Positions 7,562-13,207 of a stretch of DNA of 34,372 nt are shown in pieces. The stretch is taken from NCBI GenBank assembly GCA_021203815.1, contig JAJQAL010000008.1, positions 1 through 34,372 of the forward strand, written 5' to 3'. Position numbers and translations under genes: made by a program. The stretch's first letter is position 1, and every line of letters starts with the position of its first letter. A model generated the notes under the pieces. That model did not search any database and was not told where the DNA came from. It was given only the letters and a program-made list of their open reading frames with translations. This DNA comes from Coprobacillus sp. (lineage in GTDB: Bacteria > Bacillota_I > Bacilli_A > RFN20 > CAG-826).

Positions 7562-7891
7562 ATGGCAAAAGATAATTACAAAGAAATGATCTCCATCATT
7601 AAGGAGATATCGATAACCTATTTCTTCTATCAGGATAGGGTAAGAAGAAGTAATAACGGAATGCTAGGTTCCACTAATTTAGAAGACGCTAAATCTTATA
7701 TTCAAAATACGAATCAGGCTTTTAATCAATTAACTGATGAAGAAAAGGACATCATTAATAATGAGTTCTTCTACCAAGACTACGCTGATTGGTGGATTAA
7801 AAAATATTCGAGAGGGGACTTCCAAAAGAAAAAGAAGATTGCCATGCATCAATTTATTAACTATTTCAGTGAGGTGAATAATGCTAACTAG
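7562..7891 (+). CDS. Small protein resembling the mycoplasma MG284/MPN403 family; candidate regulator
   Basis: 109 residues with a strong AGGAGG site (7550-7555). The C-terminal stretch with DWWIKKYSRGDFQKKKKIAM (about 79-98) matches the remembered signature of the MG284/MPN403 family (a WW pair, then YSR-x-x-F-x-(R/K)KKK). That family is thought to have a sigma-region-4-like helix-turn-helix, and this match is from memory. It is the first gene of the Tad-like operon and overlaps the next gene by 11 bp, so a regulatory or assembly role in that locus is plausible. No membrane segment or signal peptide is present. Confidence 0.55.
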   Translation: MAKDNYKEMISIIKEISITYFFYQDRVRRSNNGMLGSTNLEDAKSYIQNTNQAFNQLTDEEKDIINNEFFYQDYADWWIKKYSRGDFQKKKKIAMHQFINYFSEVNNAN

Positions 7892-8963
7892 TGTGGCGGT
7901 GGCCCTTACTTTATTAACGGTTATGCCTTTAACGATTCTTGAATTTCCTGGAGGAGATGGCGACGGTAGTTCAACGTATAACCCATATAAGAATATTTCT
8001 ATATATTCGAGCATAATTGGACCGTATGAGGGTCAAGGGGGCGATGATATGACTTGGACCGTTGTAAATCCTAATAAAAGTGGTTCTGAGTCTCTTACAG
8101 TATACGCGGATTTAACAGAAACAGTGACGGTGGGTAATACGACCCATAACGGGAGAGCAGGAATTGATCACCGAGAGGATAAAATAACTATAAAAGTCGG
8201 AGGTGAATATACGTGGGACTTCTATTTTGACTATTTCAATGAAGGCACAAAATTATACGGCAATACAATAACGGTTGATTTTAATCTTTATGAGAGTGCC
8301 ACTGGCACCACCCCAGCCTATCAAAAAACAGAAACATATACTATCTACGATGTTGAAACCCGTGAAATAGCGTCGTCATTTAGCCCCATTCAGCGATATT
8401 ATCAGTATTACAGCAATACGGCATACATGGTTAAAAACGAAAGCTACGCCTTTTCCTCATCATATGGCTATTTATTCCTTAATGGTAATACACTAGATAT
8501 TGATTTTGATTTTACCTATAACCCAGGAGGCCTTCCCGTAGATACCTTTACCTGCGAAGAAGCCTATATATTAGTGAATGACTATGGGAATGTATATCCC
8601 TATATGAGTAAAAACGAAGGAGATTCGTCCTTTAGAATTGAACTTGATACATCTTACAATCAATCCACTAACGAAGTCTCCCTTTCAATTAAGGACGGAC
8701 TATACTATGTTAACCCAAATAGTCTTCAAATGTATGACACTTCAACATACGGAACATCTTCTAAATATCAAAAAACAAAGGATTTCTATATGCCTGTTGG
8801 GAAAGCGGATAAAGCTAAAGAAAATACATACCGACTCGTTTTAAATGGATGTGGATATAATAAAGTAAATTTATATAAAGATTTAGATTATTATCCCGAA
8901 AAGGACTATTTTAGCTCTAACTGTAATACATCTAATTACTGCGTTATAGGTAAAAAAGGATGA
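7881..8963 (+). CDS. Large secreted protein of the Tad-like locus, unknown family
   Basis: 360 residues. The N-terminus (MLTSVAVALTLLTVMPLTIL) is a single hydrophobic segment without the usual basic n-region, followed by a Gly/Asp-rich linker. The rest is Tyr-, Thr-, Asn- and Ser-rich, with alternating patterns typical of beta-sandwich extracellular proteins, and ends in a Cys-containing tail (about 350-356). There is no lipobox, LPxTG motif or second membrane helix. Its start overlaps the upstream stop by 11 bp behind a GAGGTG ribosome binding site, and its stop overlaps the next ATG (ATGA). By position it could be a tip adhesin or large minor pilin. No family was recognised. Confidence 0.65.
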   Translation: MLTSVAVALTLLTVMPLTILEFPGGDGDGSSTYNPYKNISIYSSIIGPYEGQGGDDMTWTVVNPNKSGSESLTVYADLTETVTVGNTTHNGRAGIDHREDKITIKVGGEYTWDFYFDYFNEGTKLYGNTITVDFNLYESATGTTPAYQKTETYTIYDVETREIASSFSPIQRYYQYYSNTAYMVKNESYAFSSSYGYLFLNGNTLDIDFDFTYNPGGLPVDTFTCEEAYILVNDYGNVYPYMSKNEGDSSFRIELDTSYNQSTNEVSLSIKDGLYYVNPNSLQMYDTSTYGTSSKYQKTKDFYMPVGKADKAKENTYRLVLNGCGYNKVNLYKDLDYYPEKDYFSSNCNTSNYCVIGKKG

Positions 8964-9340
8964 TTAATTTATTTGTGGCTATTCTCTTCGCCTGTATGTG
9001 TAGTGAGTATTTCTATATCTACTTTCAGACGAATACACTCTCCAGTGCGATGGAGAATATGCCACTTTCTATCATCGCGGTAAGCACTAATAATCTAGAA
9101 ATCCCTTATATCGAAAAAGATGTCTTAGAGGACAATGTAAATACTTATTTTATGACAACGATTGGCTCGTTTTATGAAAAATGCGGAAATGATGAAGAGA
9201 AGGTCTTTTATACCTATGGTAATTACCTCGATGATAAAGAAGAAAAACCGCAGCTAGTTACTGTGACCTTATCGTGTGATATCTCTTCTCTTTGGTCTTT
9301 TTCTAAAAGCATGACTTACGAAATAGTAGGAGGTGAATAA
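8960..9340 (+). CDS. TadE-like minor pseudopilin (candidate)
   Basis: 126 residues. The N-terminal hydrophobic helix (MINLFVAILFACMCSEYFYI) is followed by a soluble domain of about 100 residues with two Cys (GSFYEKC and TLSCDIS). The size and layout fit minor pseudopilins of the TadE/TadF type: one helix, a small beta-rich domain, and a position next to the TadA ATPase. It is coupled on both sides by 4 bp (ATGA) and 1 bp (TAATG) overlaps. The assignment rests on context and architecture, not on a diagnostic motif. Confidence 0.55.
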   Translation: MINLFVAILFACMCSEYFYIYFQTNTLSSAMENMPLSIIAVSTNNLEIPYIEKDVLEDNVNTYFMTTIGSFYEKCGNDEEKVFYTYGNYLDDKEEKPQLVTVTLSCDISSLWSFSKSMTYEIVGGE

Positions 9341-10401
9341 TGGTAAATAAAGCGGTGGAATATATGGAGCATTCCTTTCTATCCTCTCTCCTTCTTTCCC
9401 CATCCGTTACGGATATCTCATATAACGGGAAAGACCTATATTATATGGATAACTTTAAAGGGAGACAGAAAGCGGATTTTAAGGTCACTCGTGAGCAGGT
9501 TGATAGTTTTATCCGACAGCTCTCAAACTACACTCAAGAGCAGTTCTCCTTTACTAATCCCATTCTCGATATCTCTTTATCTAGATATCGAATCAGCGCG
9601 ATTCACCACACAATTAGTAAATATTTAAATGAAGATGTCACCACTTTTTCTATCCGTATCGGAAGAAAAGAACTACAAATCACCGATAATTGTTCCTTTT
9701 TTACGCCGCTTGCAAGAGAGCTACTCGTGCATGCGCTTAATCTTAGGATTCCAATTATCATCGGTGGAGAAACCTCTTCCGGGAAAACCGAGCTTCAGAA
9801 GTATCTTATCTCAAAGCTTCCCGCAGCGGAGAGAGTCATCGTCATTGATCAGGTCTTAGAGCTCGATTACTGTCACGAGTATTCCGCTTGCGACATCACG
9901 CTTTGGAGAGTGGATTTTAAAAGGAGCTGCACCTCTATGGAAAATCTACTAAGCACTGCACTTCGTAATAATCCCGACTGGATCATAATCGCCGAAACGA
10001 GGGGCGTCGAGATGATTAATATAATCCAGTCACAGATGACTGGCCACTCTATTATTACGACAGTACACGCAAGTGACGTTTACTCTATGCCGGAAAAGAT
10101 CAGCATGATGGTGATGAACGGAGATAAAAAGCTCGATTATAGTAATGTGCTCTCCGACGTATACTATAACTTCCCGCTTTATGTATACGTCAAAAAGAAA
10201 GAAAGAGGAGGGAAAATATCCCGCTATATCTCTGAGATTATGGAGGTAAGTAAAACGGGGGAGAAAAATATCCTCTACCAAAATAACGGGGATGGACCAA
10301 TTTATCACAAATTGATGAAAAATAGTCCACTTTTAGAGGATATTCTTGATTGTTCGGACTCGTTTTACGAGGCTTTTATGGGGGAGAATGATGAAAAATA
10401 A
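9340..10401 (+). CDS. tadA: TadA/CpaF-type secretion ATPase
   Basis: 353 residues. It is a hexameric cytoplasmic ATPase of the type IV/II secretion superfamily that drives Tad pilus assembly. The N-terminal domain has SVTDISYNGKD, like the CpaF segment that reads EIMVNG in other members. The middle part has the RYRISAIHH and TFSIRIGRK strands. Walker A GGETSSGKT is at 142-150, an Asp-box-like VIDQVLELD follows, then the LRNNPDWIIIAETRG Walker B at about 208-222, and a His box in TGHSIITTVHA. It is about 100 residues shorter than typical CpaF (about 450), lacking most of the N-terminal extension. The TGH-DGS loop of CpaF is reduced to TGHS. Overlap with both neighbours places it in the operon. 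Confidence 0.9.
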   Translation: MVNKAVEYMEHSFLSSLLLSPSVTDISYNGKDLYYMDNFKGRQKADFKVTREQVDSFIRQLSNYTQEQFSFTNPILDISLSRYRISAIHHTISKYLNEDVTTFSIRIGRKELQITDNCSFFTPLARELLVHALNLRIPIIIGGETSSGKTELQKYLISKLPAAERVIVIDQVLELDYCHEYSACDITLWRVDFKRSCTSMENLLSTALRNNPDWIIIAETRGVEMINIIQSQMTGHSIITTVHASDVYSMPEKISMMVMNGDKKLDYSNVLSDVYYNFPLYVYVKKKERGGKISRYISEIMEVSKTGEKNILYQNNGDGPIYHKLMKNSPLLEDILDCSDSFYEAFMGENDEK

Positions 10402-11092
10402 TTATCTAATTTATATTCTGGTTTCCCTTCTTATTGGAGTGGTGTGTTATCTCTCTATTAACCAGCTTTTCCTCAGTGTCGCTATCGCTCTTATATTCCT
10501 TCTCTATTTCATCATTAGAACCCAGAGAGTAATCAAAAAGGAAAAGCATAAGCAGGATAAGATTCATCTTGCCTATAACATCATTAATAATACGATTACC
10601 TCAATCTCCGTTTATCAAAACTCCACAAACGGGATTGAGAAAGTATTTGAGACCTTAGACTTATCTAAATTTAAAGAGATTGGCGATTTATCGCAGATGA
10701 GCGGGTCCGAGAAACTTAAGTTTCTCTCTACCTTCTTTAATCTCCCGATTTATGAGGCCTTTCTCAATGTCATCCAGCTCTATGAGGATAACGGAGGTAA
10801 TATCCTCGATATGAGTGAATACATTCTCGATGAGATCAAGCAGATTGAAATAAGCGTCACTTCTTTAAATAAGTATAACCGCTCCAAAATGATTAGTATT
10901 GGTTCATTATGGGCTTTTGCTCTAGTAATTCCAGTCTTTATCCGTTTTGCGCTTACTGATTTCTACTCGTCTCTAGTGGCCTCTTCCGTTTATATCATTG
11001 GGATAATCGTAGTCTTTGGTCTTCTTCTATTTACGATTGAATATATAACAATCCGTATCACAAAGCAGCGTATTAAGGGGGTGGATTCATGA
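10391..11092 (+). CDS. tadB: TadB-like inner-membrane platform protein
   Basis: 233 residues. I chose ATG 10391 because GGGGGAG (10379-10386) lies just upstream and the protein then begins MKNNYLIYILVSLL. There are two N-terminal hydrophobic helices (about 4-42), a central helical cytoplasmic domain (about 55-170), and two C-terminal helices (about 177-222). This 2+2 layout is that of the type II secretion F-domain platform proteins TadB/TadC, although the protein is shorter than typical TadB (about 300). The start lies within the last codons of tadA and the stop overlaps the next ATG by 4 bp. The match to a platform role comes from architecture and order (A-B-C). Confidence 0.7.
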   Translation: MKNNYLIYILVSLLIGVVCYLSINQLFLSVAIALIFLLYFIIRTQRVIKKEKHKQDKIHLAYNIINNTITSISVYQNSTNGIEKVFETLDLSKFKEIGDLSQMSGSEKLKFLSTFFNLPIYEAFLNVIQLYEDNGGNILDMSEYILDEIKQIEISVTSLNKYNRSKMISIGSLWAFALVIPVFIRFALTDFYSSLVASSVYIIGIIVVFGLLLFTIEYITIRITKQRIKGVDS

Positions 11093-11868
11093 AAAAGCTA
11101 TTTCATCGAAGAAAAAATAAAGAGGAAGAGTACACAAATGAAGGAGAGTACATAGATGGTAACACCACCGAAGAAAGAGGATCTGATAAACGCTTCTCCT
11201 TTAGAAGAAAAAATAAAGACGAAGACACTGATACTAATAAAAAGAAGAGCAAATGGGCTCTCCCTGTCTTCGGTAATATTCTTATTATTGGTGTGGGCAC
11301 CGTCTTTACAGTCCTTTATTTCTCCTATACTGAGCTAATTATCTTTGTCCTCATCTTAGCTATCTTTGACTACTGGCTCTATTCTTCAAGAGCGGGTAAA
11401 AAGCAGAGCCAAGAAGAACTCCATAGCGAGGAATTTGTCTCTCTTCTTACCTATATTCAAATCTATATTGTAAATGGAATAAACGTCTATCAGTCATTTC
11501 AGCTTTCAGAAGCCTATCTCTCGGATTGGATGAGAGATAAAGTGGACCGACTCCTCTCCGACATCGATCAAGATAAAACCGTGGAGCCCTTCCTTAATTT
11601 TGCTTCTAATTTCACTGAGCAACACTACGAAGATATTCTTATCGTTTTATATCAGATGGTTGATCAGGGAAATGAGAGCACCTATATGAGTAAGTTTCTT
11701 ACTCTCTTTACTAAATTAAATGAAGATAGCCGTAACGCTTCATTTGAAAAGAATCAAAGAATTATTAACAGCGCCTCTAGTTTTCCAATGATTGGAACCG
11801 CTGTCTTCACCATTTGTTTAACATTTGGAATTATTTCTATGCTAGGAGATATGATGAGTGTCCTCTAA
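11089..11868 (+). CDS. tadC: TadC-like inner-membrane platform protein
   Basis: 259 residues. An unusual charged, probably disordered N-terminus of about 60 residues contains a repeated F-x(0-1)-RRKNK-(E/D)-E motif (near 5-13 and 37-45). Two helices (about 62-100), a cytoplasmic helical domain with LTYIQIYIVNGINVYQSF and YEDILIVLYQMVDQG, and a C-terminal hydrophobic pair (about 228-255) follow. The segment L-(x)-Y-(x)-VNG-(x)-N-x-Y-(x)-F corresponds to the region of T2SSF domains that contacts the ATPase. The partner is the preceding TadB-like protein. It overlaps upstream by 4 bp and downstream by 11 bp. Confidence 0.7.
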   Translation: MKKLFHRRKNKEEEYTNEGEYIDGNTTEERGSDKRFSFRRKNKDEDTDTNKKKSKWALPVFGNILIIGVGTVFTVLYFSYTELIIFVLILAIFDYWLYSSRAGKKQSQEELHSEEFVSLLTYIQIYIVNGINVYQSFQLSEAYLSDWMRDKVDRLLSDIDQDKTVEPFLNFASNFTEQHYEDILIVLYQMVDQGNESTYMSKFLTLFTKLNEDSRNASFEKNQRIINSASSFPMIGTAVFTICLTFGIISMLGDMMSVL

Positions 11869-12217
11869 TGTTGGTTTAATTTTATCGCTTCTATTTGTCG
11901 CTATCGTCTTTTTATTCGGCGCGGATCTTATCACTCTTCAAGCGGCTTATACCGCCCTAGAGAATACGGCAAACGATATCGCTTTCGATATCATGTGGAA
12001 TAGTTCATTTACTAAAGATGATGAAGCTGATTTAATCGCTTCGTTAAAGGAGGATGGCATTACTTACACCACAATTGACAGCTGTAAAACTGATGTCTGT
12101 GCCTATGGTGAAACAGTTTCCTTTAATTTATCGCGTACGATTGATTTATTTCTATTTTCAAATGATATGACAATCTCAGTTTCAAGAAGTGCTGTCCTTG
12201 GATACTATGGAAATTAA
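11858..12217 (+). CDS. TadE-like pseudopilin
   Basis: 119 residues. The start is GTG at 11858, supported by AGGAG (about 11844-11848) at 9-base spacing. MSSNVGLILSLLFVAIVFLF is a hydrophobic helix continuing into GADLITLQAAYTALENTAND, the amphipathic helix typical of TadE-like proteins. A small beta domain follows with two Cys (IDSCKTDVC) and ends in a SRSAVLGYYG strand. No clear type III prepilin cleavage site (G followed by a Glu at +5) is visible. The gene overlaps the TadC-like gene by 11 bp. It shares its overall layout with the 8960 protein. Confidence 0.65.
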   Translation: MSSNVGLILSLLFVAIVFLFGADLITLQAAYTALENTANDIAFDIMWNSSFTKDDEADLIASLKEDGITYTTIDSCKTDVCAYGETVSFNLSRTIDLFLFSNDMTISVSRSAVLGYYGN

Positions 12218-12243
12218 TAAATATCTAAAAGAAAGGAGGATTT

Positions 12244-12477
12244 ATGAGCGAACTAAATGGTCAAGTATTAGGTTTACTCCTCGTTGTCGCGGTCTTCGCC
12301 GCGATGGTACCAACACTTATCAGTCTATTTAATGGAATGGTTGAAAATGTTGAGGACGAGATTACTTCTCTATATGACGCAGATGGACATCTAATAACCA
12401 CATATGGTACAGACGATGATGATGATCCACCCGGTGAGTCAAAGATATATCTCATCTCTGATTTACTCTCATTCTAA
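12244..12477 (+). CDS. Small candidate pilin of the Tad-like locus
   Basis: 77 residues with the strongest ribosome binding site in the window (AAAGGAGG, 12232-12239). The N-terminus is short and polar (MSELNGQ), then a hydrophobic helix (about 8-30), then an acidic tail with five consecutive Asp and a GDPPG-like turn. The size and a single N-terminal helix fit a Flp-type or pseudopilin subunit, and the strong translation signal fits a major structural subunit. A Gly at position 6 just before the helix could be a processing site, but the Flp Glu+5/Tyr+6 signature is absent. It is the last gene of the operon, 26 bases after the previous stop. Confidence 0.55.
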   Translation: MSELNGQVLGLLLVVAVFAAMVPTLISLFNGMVENVEDEITSLYDADGHLITTYGTDDDDDPPGESKIYLISDLLSF

Positions 12478-12494
12478 TTATTAAACTATTATCA

Positions 12495-12563
12495 ATTTGC
12501 CCGCCAAAACACCCCTTTTGGTTCCCTACCTCTATTCCATCTATTTCTAATAGGCGGGCAAAT
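12495..12563 (+). ncRNA. Structured RNA element with C-rich loop downstream of the pilus operon
   Basis: ATTTGCCCGCC (12495-12505) and GGCGGGCAAAT (12553-12563) form a perfect 11 bp stem around a 47-base loop almost free of G and rich in C and T, including CACCCC, GTTCCC and TACCTC. A second hairpin, CCAAAA/TTTTGG (12504-12509 with 12516-12521), shares bases with the stem, so the two folds partly compete. No T-tract follows, so it is not a simple terminator. The true terminator lies at 12574. It could be a 3'-UTR-derived regulatory RNA or an mRNA-stabilising element. Confidence 0.45.
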
Positions 12564-12573
12564 GGTATATATG

Positions 12574-12610
12574 AAGACTAAATAGTCACACCGCTCTATT
12601 TAGTCTTTTT
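12574..12610 (+). terminator. Strong terminator of the Tad-like operon
   Basis: AAGACTAAATAG (12574-12585) pairs perfectly over 12 bp with CTATTTAGTCTT (12596-12607) around a 10-base loop, followed by Ts to 12611. Confidence 0.85.
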
Positions 12611-12618
12611 TAAATATT

Positions 12619-12638
12619 TATAAAGATTAATCTTTATA
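12619..12638. repeat. 20 bp perfect palindrome upstream of acpP
   Basis: TATAAAGATT followed by its exact reverse complement AATCTTTATA, ending 5 bases before the -35 of the acpP promoter. The symmetry and location suit a dimeric regulator site. It does not resemble the FapR box I remember. Confidence 0.5.
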
Positions 12639-12643
12639 TATAT

Positions 12644-12671
12644 TTGTAATTTAGCAAGAAAATGATAAAAT
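12644..12671 (+). promoter_or_regulatory. Promoter of acpP
   Basis: TTGTAA (12644-12649), a 16-base spacer and TAAAAT (12666-12671), with a GAGG site (12683-12686) and ATG at 12697. Confidence 0.5.
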
Positions 12672-12696
12672 ATTTTACAATGAAGAGGATATTACT

Positions 12697-12921
12697 ATGA
12701 ATATTGATGAAATTCTATCTTCAATTCTCTCTAAAAGAGTGGATATCAGCTCTATTAATGATAATAGCGTCCTTAGTGACCTCGGCCTTGATTCCCTCGA
12801 TTTAGTAGAAGTTATGATGGAAATTGAAGCGGAACTCAATGTGGAGTTCTCTAATGAAGAGATTTTAGCGATTAAGACAATTAAAGATGTGAAGGCTCTA
12901 ATTAACTCAAAGGTGAGTTAA
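12697..12921 (+). CDS. acpP: Acyl carrier protein
   Basis: 74 residues. It carries growing acyl chains on a 4'-phosphopantetheine arm during fatty acid and phospholipid synthesis. The attachment serine is Ser33 in the GLDSLDLVEVMMEIE signature, and the flanking four-helix pattern and the short acidic length are typical. No fatty acid synthesis genes are nearby. The gene is followed by tRNA-Asn (54 bases later) and tRNA-Glu with one terminator after both, so the three may form one transcript. Confidence 0.95.
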   Translation: MNIDEILSSILSKRVDISSINDNSVLSDLGLDSLDLVEVMMEIEAELNVEFSNEEILAIKTIKDVKALINSKVS

Positions 12922-12975
12922 TACTCTTGCACTTTTACTTCTATTTTGCTAATATCTATTTTGCTTTATAGGGAT

Positions 12976-13051
12976 GCCTACTTAGCTCAGTCGGCAGAGC
13001 AATCGGCTGTTAACCGATCGGTCGTGGGTTCGAGTCCCTCAGTAGGCGCCA
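12976..13051 (+). tRNA. tRNA-Asn (anticodon GUU)
   Basis: 76 nt with encoded CCA. The acceptor is GCCTACT/AGTAGGC, the anticodon loop is CTGTTAA, and the T arm is GTGGG-TTCGAGT-CCCTC, with a normal T loop. A weak TTGCTA -35-like element lies upstream, but read-through from acpP is equally possible. Confidence 0.95.
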
Positions 13052-13056
13052 CTCTT

Positions 13057-13133
13057 GGCCAGTTGGAGAAGCGGCTTAACTCATCACCCTTTCACGGTGA
13101 CATACACGGGTTCGAATCCCGTACTGGTCACCA
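13057..13133 (+). tRNA. tRNA-Glu (anticodon UUC)
   Basis: 77 nt with encoded CCA. The acceptor is GGCCAGT/ACTGGTC, the anticodon loop is CTTTCAC with anticodon UUC, and the T loop is TTCGAAT. It starts 5 bases after tRNA-Asn, so the two are a tandem pair. Confidence 0.95.
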
Positions 13134-13146
13134 ATAAAGCATAATT

Positions 13147-13170
13147 AATAAGGCCCGTGCCTTATTTTTT
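13147..13170 (+). terminator. Terminator of the tRNA pair
   Basis: AATAAGGC (13147-13154) pairs with GCCTTATT (13159-13166) around a CCGT loop, followed by a T run to 13170. Confidence 0.85.
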
Positions 13171-13171
13171 A

Positions 13172-13199
13172 TTGCTTTTTATATCCTAATTTCTAAAAT
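13172..13199 (+). promoter_or_regulatory. Promoter of the 13208 lipoprotein gene
   Basis: TTGCTT (13172-13177), a 16-base spacer and TAAAAT (13194-13199). The ATG is only 8 bases downstream and has no ribosome binding site, predicting a leaderless or nearly leaderless mRNA. Confidence 0.55.
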
Positions 13200-13207
13200 A
13201 TTTAGTT

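Noticed and set aside
12946-13137. 63-residue open frame on the plus strand
   Set aside because: It lies across tRNA-Asn and tRNA-Glu, which are well supported.
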